NCBI RefSeq assembly: GCF_032190615.1
Contig: NZ_JAVLAT010000002.1
Span: forward strand, 62,001 to 126,000
DNA from: Brucella pseudogrignonensis
Lineage (GTDB): Bacteria; Pseudomonadota; Alphaproteobacteria; Rhizobiales; Rhizobiaceae
Direction of reading: 5' to 3'
Length of the DNA: 64,000 nt
Shown here: one piece after another, positions 27,344 through 38,131 of the stretch
Layout of the letters: each line of letters starts with the position of its first letter
How positions within the stretch are numbered: the stretch's first letter is position 1
Program-made: the position numbers and the translations under genes
Notes under the pieces: model-generated
What the model saw: only the letters and a program-made list of their open reading frames with translations
The model's database searches: none
What the model was told of the DNA's origin: nothing

Positions 27344-28600
27344 ATGAATATCTGTCTGACCTATCGCATTGAGACAACCGGCAGCATCGAACAGATGGCA
27401 GCCAAGATCGCCAGCGATCAGTCAACCGGTACTTTTGTCGCCCTTCCCGGCGAGACAGAAGAACTTAAAGCCCGCGTTGCAGCGCGTGTGCTCGAAATCC
27501 GTCCCCTTGAAGATGCAACAGTTCCAGCCTGGCCAGAACTTGAACCCGGACACGGCCCAATCAAGCGCGCCGATGTTGACATTTCCTTCCCGCTCGATGC
27601 GGTCGGCACTGACCTTGCAGCGCTGATGACCATTGCTGTTGGCGGTGTTTACTCCATCAAGGGCATGACCGGCATTCGCGTCGTCGATATGAAGCTGCCG
27701 GAAGCCTTCAAAAGCGCGCATCCCGGCCCGCAATTCGGCATTGCCGGGAGCCGTCGTCTGACAGGCGTTGAAAAGCGTCCAATCATCGGCACGATCGTTA
27801 AGCCAGCGCTAGGTCTTCGTCCGCATGAGACCGCAGAACTCGTTGGCGAACTCATTGAATCGGGCGTTGATTTCATCAAAGACGATGAAAAGCTGATGAG
27901 CCCGGCCTATTCGCCGCTTAAAGAGCGCATTGCAGCAATCATGCCGCTTATTCTCAATCACGAGCAGAAGACCGGCAAAAAGGTCATGTATGCCTTCGGT
28001 ATTTCTCACGCCGATCCTGATGAGATGATGCGCAATCACGACATGGTTCTTGAGGCTGGCGGCAATTGCGCCGTGGTCAACATCAACTCGATCGGCTTTG
28101 GCGGCATGAGCTTCCTGCGCAAGCGCTCCGGCCTTGTACTGCATGCGCACCGCAACGGCTGGGATATTCTGACCCGCAATCCGGGAGCTGGCATGGACTT
28201 CCGCGTCTATCAGCAGTTCTGGCGCTTGCTCGGTGTCGATCAGTTCCAGATCAACGGCATCCGCGTGAAATATTGGGAGCCGGACGAAAGTTTCGTCAAC
28301 TCGTTCAAGGCCGTCAGCACGCCGCTGTTTGATCCATCTGATTGCCCGCTTCCCGTCGCCGGTTCCGGCCAGTGGGGCGGACAGGCACCGGAAACCTATG
28401 AGCGCACAGGCCGCACCACGGACCTGCTTTATCTCTGCGGCGGCGGCATCGTCAGCCACCCGGGCGGCCCTGCCGCAGGCGTTCGCGCCGTGCAACAGGC
28501 ATGGGAAGCAGCAGTTGCTGGCATCCCGCTCGAAACTTACGCAACGGACCATCCTGAACTTGCAGCTTCGCTCGCAAAATTCGGGAAGGGAGGCGAATAA
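27344..28600 (+). CDS. oiaX: RuBisCO-like protein, 3-oxo-isoapionate-4-phosphate decarboxylase
   Basis: 418 residues of the RuBisCO large-subunit superfamily. TIVKPALGL keeps the first active-site lysine, and FIKDDE at 177-182 keeps the carbamylated Lys (K179) and the two metal ligands D181 and E182. The loop-6 GKLEG lysine block of true RuBisCO is absent, so it does not fix CO2. Its neighbours OiaK, ApnO, ApsD and ApnL identify it as the RLP of D-apiose catabolism, which decarboxylates 3-oxo-isoapionate 4-phosphate to L-erythrulose 1-phosphate. The stop overlaps the oiaK start by one base. ATG 27344 is used; the earlier frame from 27290 would translate the repeat. Confidence 0.92.
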   Translation: MNICLTYRIETTGSIEQMAAKIASDQSTGTFVALPGETEELKARVAARVLEIRPLEDATVPAWPELEPGHGPIKRADVDISFPLDAVGTDLAALMTIAVGGVYSIKGMTGIRVVDMKLPEAFKSAHPGPQFGIAGSRRLTGVEKRPIIGTIVKPALGLRPHETAELVGELIESGVDFIKDDEKLMSPAYSPLKERIAAIMPLILNHEQKTGKKVMYAFGISHADPDEMMRNHDMVLEAGGNCAVVNINSIGFGGMSFLRKRSGLVLHAHRNGWDILTRNPGAGMDFRVYQQFWRLLGVDQFQINGIRVKYWEPDESFVNSFKAVSTPLFDPSDCPLPVAGSGQWGGQAPETYERTGRTTDLLYLCGGGIVSHPGGPAAGVRAVQQAWEAAVAGIPLETYATDHPELAASLAKFGKGGE

Positions 28601-29946
28601 TGTCAAACGTACCTCACGACCTTCTTCTGTCTTACTACGGCGACGATCTCACCGGCTCCACCGACGTTATGGAAGCCATGGCTTCCAACGGTGTTGATAC
28701 TGTTTTGTTTATGAATGTGCCGGATGAAGACCTGCTTGCGCGCTTCTCGCATTGCAAGGCTATTGGCCTGGCAGGCACCAGCCGCAGCGAAACACCGGAA
28801 TGGATGCAGGAAAATCTTACACCTGCATTCAATTGGCTGAAGAGCCTGAACGCGGCAATTGCGCATTACAAGGTCTGTTCAACATTCGATTCATCACCGA
28901 AAGTCGGCAATATCGGCAAAGCGGTTGAAATCGGCAAAGCGATTTTCGATCAGGCCTATGTGCCGGTGATTGTCGGTGCACCGCAGTTGAAGCGTTACAC
29001 CTCTTTCGGCAATCTCTTTGCCGCTTATCAGGGCGAAGTCTATCGCATTGATCGTCATCCGGTCATGAGCCGTCATCCTGTTACGCCGATGCATGAAGCC
29101 GATCTGCGCGTGCATCTTGCTCAGCAGACAGCGCTTAAAACTGTACTTGCTGACCTAGTAGCACTTTCCGCCGCCGATGCCGACGACCGCGTAAATGCGA
29201 TTGTCAAAGACGCCGACGGCATGTTGCTGCTTGATGTCGATAGCCGCGAAAGCCAGTTGCAGGCGGGTGAACAGCTCTGGCGTCTGCGTCCGGATGCTGG
29301 CTGGTTCGTTGCTGGTTCGTCGGGCGTTGAATATGCGCTTCTCGCTGCATGGGCCAAAGCCGGACTGATTGGCGCGAAGAAAGAGTTCCCGCTGCCGGGC
29401 AAAGCTGACCGCATTGCGGTTGTTTCGGGCAGCGTTTCGCCGACGACCGAACGCCAGATCCGTCATGCGACGACTTCCGGCTTTACCGGCATTGACCTTA
29501 ACCCACTCGATCTGCTTGGCGAAAACGGCAATCAAACAATCGAAACTGCCATCGCTCAGGGTCAGCAGGCACTGAGCCAAGGTAACAGCGTTATCCTGAA
29601 TACAGCACTTGGCCCATCGGCTGATCGCGGTACGGAAATCGATAAGATTGCAGGCAGCCGTCACAAACTGGCGCGCAGCCTCGGTTTCATCCTACGCAGC
29701 CTTGTTGAGCGCGAAAAGCTTACCCGCGCCGTGATAGCCGGCGGCGACACCTCCAGCCACGCCTTGCGCGAACTGCATGTCGATGCGCTGACAACACTCC
29801 TTCCATTGCCTCAGACACCGGGTTCCCCGCTCTGCACGGCACATGGCACCTATGCCGCCACCAACGGTCTTCAAGTTGCGCTTAAAGGCGGACAGGTCGG
29901 TTCTGACGGATACTTCAGCCAGATTCGTGACGGTCTAACCGCTTAA
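28600..29946 (+). CDS. oiaK: 3-oxo-isoapionate kinase (four-carbon acid sugar kinase family, DUF1537)
   Basis: 448 residues. The N-terminal domain opens SYYGDDLTGSTDVMEAM, the family's substrate motif; the C-terminal nucleotide domain has VVSGSVSPTTERQI and the AGGDTSSHAL glycine-rich block. Family members phosphorylate four- to six-carbon sugar acids with ATP. Coupled to oiaX (TAATG overlap, GGGAGG ribosome-binding site inside the oiaX end), it should make 3-oxo-isoapionate 4-phosphate for OiaX. Confidence 0.92.
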   Translation: MSNVPHDLLLSYYGDDLTGSTDVMEAMASNGVDTVLFMNVPDEDLLARFSHCKAIGLAGTSRSETPEWMQENLTPAFNWLKSLNAAIAHYKVCSTFDSSPKVGNIGKAVEIGKAIFDQAYVPVIVGAPQLKRYTSFGNLFAAYQGEVYRIDRHPVMSRHPVTPMHEADLRVHLAQQTALKTVLADLVALSAADADDRVNAIVKDADGMLLLDVDSRESQLQAGEQLWRLRPDAGWFVAGSSGVEYALLAAWAKAGLIGAKKEFPLPGKADRIAVVSGSVSPTTERQIRHATTSGFTGIDLNPLDLLGENGNQTIETAIAQGQQALSQGNSVILNTALGPSADRGTEIDKIAGSRHKLARSLGFILRSLVEREKLTRAVIAGGDTSSHALRELHVDALTTLLPLPQTPGSPLCTAHGTYAATNGLQVALKGGQVGSDGYFSQIRDGLTA

Positions 29947-29949
29947 ATC

Positions 29950-29979
29950 TGGAATACTCATTGACTGGTTATACCAGTT
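29950..29979 (+). promoter_or_regulatory. Predicted GntR operator and second promoter, upstream of apnO
   Basis: ACTGGTTATACCAGT at 29964-29978 is a perfect dyad (ACTGGT-TAT-ACCAGT), preceded by TGGAATACTCATT as at 27142. TTGACT at 29961 may be a -35 box. This splits the apiose genes into two transcription units under the same regulator. Confidence 0.6.
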
Positions 29980-30012
29980 AAGCTACCAAAACTACGGGAA
30001 GGAATTACAATC

Positions 30013-31868
<1,856 letters not shown>

Positions 31869-31888
31869 CTCCCAAGGCTTGCGAGGTG

Positions 31889-31918
31889 GGGAGCGCAAAT
31901 TTCAAAGTGAGCGCTCCC
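31889..31918 (+). other. Hairpin after the apiose binding-protein gene
   Basis: GGGAGCGC / GCGCTCCC arms, 14-base loop, no T run. Typical position for a 3' stabilising structure after a binding-protein gene. Confidence 0.6.
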
Positions 31919-31948
31919 GACAGTATTTCTTCTATCGAGGATATTCTC

Positions 31949-32593
31949 ATGTCAGTGCTGAAGTCAGCTTCCATTGTCCTGCTGGCCTGCGGCGTCGCGC
32001 TTTCGGGCTGCAAAATCATCAAGACGCCAACAGCAGAAGAAGCCGCAGAAGCACGCGGCGATAATTTCAACCCGGATCGCGCGGTTGCGCAAATCTGGGA
32101 AAGCAAAGTCGTTCCATATTTCGCAGAAAAATCCATATCGCTCGGCGAAGTGATGGATGCTGCCAATAGCAATCTTGACGCAGCTGGCGAAAAGTTCGGT
32201 CATCGCGAGAAGCAAGGCAACGCGCCATGGACCTTCGCAACCAAGCTTGAAGGCACTGTGGTTGGCGCGGAAACCAAATCGCGTGCCGCTTATGTCGATG
32301 TCGATAGCAATGGTGACGGCAAGGCCGATGCCCGTGTGCAGATCGGGCCGACAGTGCGGGGCACCGCGATCCGCGATGCGTTGAAAATCGTGAACTTTAA
32401 CGAGTTCCGCAACCAGATCGAATGGGCGCAATTCGGCAAATCATTCAACATTCTCGTCAATGACTCCATTCTCACAAAGCTCCCACGTGAAGACCTGATC
32501 GGCATGAAAGTGACCGCAACTGGCGCTTTCCCAATGCCATCCAAGGGTCAATTGCCGCTCTTCACCCCTGTTTCTATTTCTCTGGAGAAATGA
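31949..32593 (+). CDS. DUF2291 lipoprotein linked to the apiose importer
   Basis: 214 residues from ATG 31949. The signal peptide ends in the lipobox LSGC, so it should be anchored in a membrane by a lipid on Cys. The remainder (TKLEGTVVGAETKSRAAYVDVD, VRGTAIRDAL, FNEFRNQIEWAQFG) fits DUF2291. A paralogue at 46202 holds the same place beside another RbsA-type ATPase but uses a membrane helix instead of a lipid anchor. The domain seems to be an accessory part of ribose-type importers; its task is not known. Confidence 0.85.
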   Translation: MSVLKSASIVLLACGVALSGCKIIKTPTAEEAAEARGDNFNPDRAVAQIWESKVVPYFAEKSISLGEVMDAANSNLDAAGEKFGHREKQGNAPWTFATKLEGTVVGAETKSRAAYVDVDSNGDGKADARVQIGPTVRGTAIRDALKIVNFNEFRNQIEWAQFGKSFNILVNDSILTKLPREDLIGMKVTATGAFPMPSKGQLPLFTPVSISLEK

Positions 32594-32596
32594 TCC

Positions 32597-34168
32597 ATGG
32601 AAGCAGAAGCAAAAAACAAGGACGATATCGTCCTCAGACTTGAGGACGTATCAAAAGTCTATTCGGGTATTGTCGCGGTCAAGCGCGCCAATCTCGAATT
32701 GCGCCGTGGCTCGGTGAATGTGCTTGTCGGCGAAAATGGCGCTGGCAAATCGACACTGATGAAGATCATCGCCGGCGTTGAACGTCCTACCATTGGCAAG
32801 ATCATTCTCGACGGCGAGGAAGTATCCTTCGATAGCCCTGCTGACGCGCAAAAGCGCGGCATTGCGATGATTTTTCAGGAACTGAACCTGTTTTCAAACA
32901 TGTCGGTTGCAGAAAACATCTTCGCCAAGCGTGAAATTACGCGAGGCCTACGCGGGATTGATCACAAGGCGCAGATCAAAAAGGCCAATGAATATCTCGA
33001 CCGTCTGGATGCGGGCATTGATGCGCGAACCATGGTTGCAGACTTGCCGATTGGTCAGCAGCAGCTCGTCGAAATTGCCAAAGCTGTTTCGCTTGATGCG
33101 CGCATTGTGATTATGGATGAGCCAACATCAGCACTTTCAGCGGCTGAAGTGGATATTCTTTTTAAGGTTATCGCAGACCTCAAAAGTCAGGGCGTGGCTA
33201 TCGTCTATATCTCGCATCGTTTGGAAGAACTGATGCGGATTGGCGATTACATCACCGTGCTGCGTGATGGCCAGATTACCGGCCAAGAAGAAATCAAAAA
33301 CATCAATACGCAATGGATTGTGCGTTCGATGATTGGCTCTGATGCCAAGGATTTCGCCAAGGCTGTCACGCATAAAATGGGCGGCGAAATGTTCCGCGCC
33401 GAAAACATCACCCTGCCTCGCGCCATTGGCGGTCTTGCTGTAGACAATGTATCGCTCAGCGTTCGTGCAGGCGAAGTTCTAGGAATTTACGGCTTGATGG
33501 GTGCTGGACGCTCCGAGTTCTTTGAATGCATTATGGGGCAGCACGCGCATTCCACCGGCGAGATTTATATTGACGGTAAAAAGATCACCGAGCGCGACAC
33601 CACCCGCCGCATTCGTCGCGGACTGGCGCTGATCCCCGAAGATCGGCAGCGCGAGGGTCTGGTGCAAATCTTGTCGATTGCCAGCAATCTGACATTGGCA
33701 AGCCTTGATCGTCTTGCACGCTTTTTTCACATCGCGCCCAAGCGTGAAAAGCAGGCCATTCAGGAAGCCATCAAAGATCTGGCAATCAAAGCGCCCAACC
33801 CTGATTTTGAGGTCACTTCGATGTCAGGCGGCAACCAGCAAAAGGTGGTTATCGGCAAAGCTCTGATGACCAATCCAAAAGTCCTGCTGATGGATGAGCC
33901 ATCGCGCGGAATTGATGTCGGCGCAAAAGCCGACGTTTTCCGCACCATGCGCAGACTTGCCGGTGAAGGGCTCGCTATTCTGTTTTCAACATCTGATCTG
34001 GAAGAAGTCATGGCGCTCTCCGATCGCATCGCGGTGCTCAGCAATGGGAAGCTGATTGCCATATTTGACCGCGAAAACGCGACGGAAGCCGACATTATTG
34101 CCGCTTCGGCCAAGGGCCACGGACATGTCAACGACCATGACCAACAAACAAGGGAACTCGCGTCATGA
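32597..34168 (+). CDS. Ribose-type ABC transporter ATP-binding protein (two ATPase domains)
   Basis: 523 residues, RbsA type with tandem domains. The first has Walker A GENGAGKST near 46, signature region DLPIGQQQLVEIAKA and Walker B IVIMDEPTSALS. The second has a degenerate Walker A (YGLMGAGRSEFFE), signature MSGGNQQKVVIGKA and VLLMDEPSRGID. It energises the permease at 34165, whose start overlaps its stop by ATGA. The ATG is 3 bases after the DUF2291 stop. Confidence 0.94.
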   Translation: MEAEAKNKDDIVLRLEDVSKVYSGIVAVKRANLELRRGSVNVLVGENGAGKSTLMKIIAGVERPTIGKIILDGEEVSFDSPADAQKRGIAMIFQELNLFSNMSVAENIFAKREITRGLRGIDHKAQIKKANEYLDRLDAGIDARTMVADLPIGQQQLVEIAKAVSLDARIVIMDEPTSALSAAEVDILFKVIADLKSQGVAIVYISHRLEELMRIGDYITVLRDGQITGQEEIKNINTQWIVRSMIGSDAKDFAKAVTHKMGGEMFRAENITLPRAIGGLAVDNVSLSVRAGEVLGIYGLMGAGRSEFFECIMGQHAHSTGEIYIDGKKITERDTTRRIRRGLALIPEDRQREGLVQILSIASNLTLASLDRLARFFHIAPKREKQAIQEAIKDLAIKAPNPDFEVTSMSGGNQQKVVIGKALMTNPKVLLMDEPSRGIDVGAKADVFRTMRRLAGEGLAILFSTSDLEEVMALSDRIAVLSNGKLIAIFDRENATEADIIAASAKGHGHVNDHDQQTRELAS

Positions 34169-35229
34169 CAGCCAAAACCACGGCAGCCTCTGACCCAAGC
34201 TTTTCGAGCGGCTCAGCTTTGCTGACACTTATGAAACTGCGAACCTTCATCGCACTTTTTGCGGTGTTCATCTTTTTCTCATTCGCAGCACCAAACTTCC
34301 TTTCGACAGCCAACCTCATTTTGATGTCGAAACACGTTGCGCTGAATGCATTCCTCGCCATGGGCATGACCTTCGTCATTATCACGGGCGGCATCGACTT
34401 GTCGGTTGGTTCCATCGTGGGTCTTTGCGGCATGGTCGCTGGCGGATTGCTTATCTACGGCATCGATCTTGGCATCGGCTATACGATGTATTTCAACGTG
34501 ATCGAAATCTCGCTAATCACGCTTGCCGTGGGCGTAGCCGTAGGCTTCGTCAACGGGTTGCTCATAACGCGGCTTAATGTTGCGCCGTTTATCGCAACAC
34601 TCGGAACGCTTTATGTCGCGCGCGGTCTAGCGCTGCTCTCTTCGGACGGCCAAACCTTCCCGAACCTCGTCGGTCGAGAAGACCTCGGCACACAGGGCTT
34701 CGGTTTCCTGGGCGCGGGCAGCATTCTCGGTCTGCCGGTCTCAATTTGGATTCTGGTCGTTGTCGCACTCACAGCAGCGTATATCGCGCGTTACACCCCA
34801 CTTGGCCGACAGATTTTCGCCGTTGGCGGCAATGAGCGCGCAGCACGTATGTCGGGTATCCGCGTTGATCGCGTCAAGATGTTCGTTTACATGTTTTCGG
34901 GCTTCTGCGCGGCGATTGCTGGTCTTATCATTTCATCCGAACTGATGGCTTCGCATCCAGCAACAGGTAACTCGTTCGAGTTGAACGCCATTGCGGCAGC
35001 CGTCCTCGGCGGCACCTCCATGTCCGGTGGACGCGGTACAATCGGCGGCACGATCATTGGTGCCTTCGTTATCGGTATTCTTTCGGACGGTCTGGTCATG
35101 ATGGGCGTTTCGTCCTTCTGGCAGATGGTCATCAAGGGGCTTGTCATCATCATTGCCGTGGTGGTCGATCAGGCACAACGCCGCCTCCAGCAGCGCGTAA
35201 CACTCATGCAAATGGCAAAAGCAGGATAA
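34165..35229 (+). CDS. Ribose-type ABC transporter permease
   Basis: 354 residues, RbsC type with eight to ten membrane segments. Blocks: FVIITGGIDLSVGSIVGLCG, FIATLGTLYVARG, GGNERAARMSGIRV (the EAA-like ATPase contact) and AAVLGGTSMSGGRGTIGGT. It imports the sugar bound by the 30912 receptor. Two bases separate it from apsD, so transport and first oxidation are co-transcribed. Confidence 0.94.
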   Translation: MTAKTTAASDPSFSSGSALLTLMKLRTFIALFAVFIFFSFAAPNFLSTANLILMSKHVALNAFLAMGMTFVIITGGIDLSVGSIVGLCGMVAGGLLIYGIDLGIGYTMYFNVIEISLITLAVGVAVGFVNGLLITRLNVAPFIATLGTLYVARGLALLSSDGQTFPNLVGREDLGTQGFGFLGAGSILGLPVSIWILVVVALTAAYIARYTPLGRQIFAVGGNERAARMSGIRVDRVKMFVYMFSGFCAAIAGLIISSELMASHPATGNSFELNAIAAAVLGGTSMSGGRGTIGGTIIGAFVIGILSDGLVMMGVSSFWQMVIKGLVIIIAVVVDQAQRRLQQRVTLMQMAKAG

Positions 35230-35231
35230 AA

Positions 35232-36266
35232 ATGGCAGACTTAAATGGCGCTCTCATCGGTTGTGGTTTCTTCGCAATCAATCAGATGCATGCATGGAAT
35301 GATGTTTCAGGTGCCAAGATTGTGGCGATCTGCGACCGCGATCCTGAGCGGTTGAAGATTGTCGGCGATCAGTTCGGCATCGAACGCCGCTACACGGATG
35401 CAAACGCGCTATTCGCCGATGGCGGTATCGACTTCGTCGATATTGCCACCACGGTATCAAGTCATCGCGCTCTGGTGGAACTTGCAGCCGCTCACAAGGT
35501 GCCTGCAATCTGCCAGAAGCCTTTTGCCAAAACGCTTGACGATGCAAAGGCCATGGTGAAAGTCTGCGACGATGCAGGCATTCCGCTGATGGTGCATGAA
35601 AACTTCCGCTGGCAAACGCCTATTCAGGCCGTTCGCAAAGCGCTCGACAGCGGCGTCATCGGCACACCATTCTGGGGGCGTTTCTCGTTCCGATCGGGCT
35701 TTGATGTATTCTCCGGCCAGCCATACCTGGCCGAAGGTGAACGCTTCATCATCGAAGATTTAGGCATTCATACGCTTGATATTGCACGCTTCATTCTGGG
35801 CGATGTGACGAGCCTCGTTGCTCGCACAAAGCGTGTCAATCCGAAGATCAAGGGCGAAGATGTAGCCACCATTCTCATGGATCATGAAAATGGTGCGACT
35901 TCCATTGTGGATGTGAGCTATGCAACCAAGCTCGAAACCGACCCATTCCCAGAAACGCTGATTGAGCTTGATGGCACGAAAGGCTCGATCCGGCTTTATC
36001 AGGGCTATCGGCTTGAAGTGATCACGCCCGCTGGCACCACAGTTTCTGACGTTTCGCCTGCATTGCTCTCATGGGCATCGCGCCCATGGCACAATATTCA
36101 GGAAAGCGTTTTTGCCATTCAGCAGCATTGGGTGGACAAGCTCGCATCGGGCGAGGAAACCTCGACATCAGGTGCGGATAACCTCAAGACTTTCGCGCTT
36201 GTCGAAGCGGCCTATGACAGCGCTGCAAGCGGCAACCGCGTTGATATTACGGCGTTGCTCAAATGA
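35232..36266 (+). CDS. apsD: D-apiose dehydrogenase (Gfo/Idh/MocA family)
   Basis: 344 residues. The Rossmann part has LIGCGFFAINQMHAW and IVAICDRDPERL; the EKP motif appears as CQKPFAK near residue 95, and the catalytic region has EDLGIHTLDIARF. It oxidises D-apiose to D-apionolactone with NAD. The function is assigned from its place between the importer and apnL in a complete apiose set; on sequence alone it would be only a Gfo/Idh/MocA oxidoreductase. Confidence 0.88.
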   Translation: MADLNGALIGCGFFAINQMHAWNDVSGAKIVAICDRDPERLKIVGDQFGIERRYTDANALFADGGIDFVDIATTVSSHRALVELAAAHKVPAICQKPFAKTLDDAKAMVKVCDDAGIPLMVHENFRWQTPIQAVRKALDSGVIGTPFWGRFSFRSGFDVFSGQPYLAEGERFIIEDLGIHTLDIARFILGDVTSLVARTKRVNPKIKGEDVATILMDHENGATSIVDVSYATKLETDPFPETLIELDGTKGSIRLYQGYRLEVITPAGTTVSDVSPALLSWASRPWHNIQESVFAIQQHWVDKLASGEETSTSGADNLKTFALVEAAYDSAASGNRVDITALLK

Positions 36267-38092
36267 GCAGCGTTGATCCCTTTTTGCTTTATGGCACGCG
36301 TGAGGCTGAAACTCCGCCAAAACACCTCAAGGCTGGCTTGCTTTCGGTCGATCTAAGCGAAGGCAATCTTCGCACGATCAAGTATGATGGTATCGAAGTT
36401 CTGCGCGCTGTCTCTTATCTGGTGCGTGATCGAGACTGGGGAACTTACAACCCGGAAATCCATGATCTGAATGTTGAGCGAAACGGCAGCGGTTTCATCG
36501 TCACCTATCAGGCACGTTGCGAAGGCCCAGATGCAACGCAACTCGCTATCGATGTGCGTATTGAGGCTGATAGCAATGGCACACTGACTTTTGACGCCGA
36601 GGCCAACACCGCAACCGGTTTTGAAACAAACCGTTGCGGCTTCTGTATTCTGCATCCGATTATCGGCGTCGCTGGTTCGCCTGTGACTGTTGAACATGTC
36701 GATGGACAGAGCGTCAAAACCCATTTGCCTGATCTGATTGAGCCATGGCAGCCTTTCAAGGACATGCGCGCAATTACCCACGAAGCAATGCCCGGTGTTT
36801 TCGCCGAGTGCCGCATGGAGGGCGATACATTCGAGATGGAAGACCAGCGCAACTGGTCTGATGCGTCTTACAAAACCTATGTGCGTCCGCTGGCCCTGCC
36901 ATGGCCTTACCAGATAGAAGCATCGCAACCTGTGCATCAGCGCATTGTGCTCAACATTCGCGACAGCAGGAAGAATGCTCCGCGCAAAGCAGATAGCATT
37001 GAACCCGTGCGCATTACACTCGGTGACGCAAGCGGTGTAATGCCCAATATTGGCATTATCATTACGCCGGAAGAAGCCAAAGCAAGCCTCACCGCAACTG
37101 ATCTGTTGCAGGAGATTGGTTCACAGGATCTGTTATTTCATTACGATCCGCTGGCGGGTCATGATGGCTTAGCATTTGCCGATTTTGCAGCACTTACAAA
37201 GCATCACAAAGGTCGTGTTTCACTCGAAATTGCATTGCCTTGCGAGCAATCGCTCATTGATGAGACGAAGGCCATCGCCTCCGACATGAAAGCTGCTGGT
37301 TTTACACCGGATGCAATCATGATTTCACCGGCAATCGACAGACAATCAACACCGCCGGGGAGCGAATGGCCACCCTGCCCGCCGCTTGAAGATGTCTATG
37401 CAGCAGCAAGAGTAGCCTTCCCGAACGTGCAACTCGGCGGCGGCATGCTCAGCTATTTCACCGAGCTTAATCGCAAACGCGTTCCAGGCGAGCTTGTTGA
37501 TTTCGTCAGCCACTGTACCAATCCGATTGTTCATGCCGCCGACGACCTTAGCGTCATGCAGACGCTTGAAGCATTGCCGTTCATCACGCGTTCGGTGCGT
37601 GCGATTTATGGCGACAAGCCCTATCACATCGGACCATCGACCATTCCTATGCGCCAGAACCCTTATGGCAGTCGCACGATGGAAAACCCGAATGGCAAGC
37701 GTATTGCAATGGCCAATCGCGATCCGCGCCATAATGGAAAATTCGCAGAAAGCTTCGCTTTTGCCTACGCTATCTCAGTGCTGAACGCTGGTCTCGACAG
37801 CCTTACACTTTCAGCACTTACCGGTCCGTTCGGACTTATTGCCGGTAAAGGCGAGCCGACAGCTGCGGCTCATACGCGTCCGCTGTTTAACACCGTGAAG
37901 GTGCTGGCTGATTTGGCGGGCAAAAGCTGGAAACAATGCCAGTCCTCGCGCCCATCGGACGTTCTGGCAATGGCCGTGGAAGACCAAACCATCTGGCTGG
38001 TTAACATCACCCCGCATGAACAGACTGTGACTGTTCCAAACGGCGAGACGATTTACTTGTCACCCTATGACGTTCGATCAATAAATATCTAA
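36263..38092 (+). CDS. apnL: D-apionate lactonase
   Basis: 609 residues, no signal peptide, so cytoplasmic. It starts SSVDPFLLYGTREAE and includes EVLRAVSYLVRDRDWGTYNP, TNRCGFCILHP and PYHIGPSTIPMRQNPYG, which I recognise as the ApnL group of apiose loci. It opens D-apionolactone to D-apionate for ApnO. The start overlaps apsD by ATGA and the gene is followed by a strong terminator that closes the apiose operon. It has no common catalytic motif known from other lactonases. Confidence 0.88.
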   Translation: MSSVDPFLLYGTREAETPPKHLKAGLLSVDLSEGNLRTIKYDGIEVLRAVSYLVRDRDWGTYNPEIHDLNVERNGSGFIVTYQARCEGPDATQLAIDVRIEADSNGTLTFDAEANTATGFETNRCGFCILHPIIGVAGSPVTVEHVDGQSVKTHLPDLIEPWQPFKDMRAITHEAMPGVFAECRMEGDTFEMEDQRNWSDASYKTYVRPLALPWPYQIEASQPVHQRIVLNIRDSRKNAPRKADSIEPVRITLGDASGVMPNIGIIITPEEAKASLTATDLLQEIGSQDLLFHYDPLAGHDGLAFADFAALTKHHKGRVSLEIALPCEQSLIDETKAIASDMKAAGFTPDAIMISPAIDRQSTPPGSEWPPCPPLEDVYAAARVAFPNVQLGGGMLSYFTELNRKRVPGELVDFVSHCTNPIVHAADDLSVMQTLEALPFITRSVRAIYGDKPYHIGPSTIPMRQNPYGSRTMENPNGKRIAMANRDPRHNGKFAESFAFAYAISVLNAGLDSLTLSALTGPFGLIAGKGEPTAAAHTRPLFNTVKVLADLAGKSWKQCQSSRPSDVLAMAVEDQTIWLVNITPHEQTVTVPNGETIYLSPYDVRSINI

Positions 38093-38121
38093 AAAAAACC
38101 GGGCGACGGCCCGGTTTTTTT
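38091..38121. terminator. Bidirectional terminator between apnL and the GlpD-like gene
   Basis: CCGGGC / GCCCGG stem with GACG loop, preceded by eight A and followed by seven T. It ends the apiose operon on one strand and the tetritol transporter/kinase operon on the other. Confidence 0.92.
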
Positions 38122-38131
38122 AAATTCTAAA

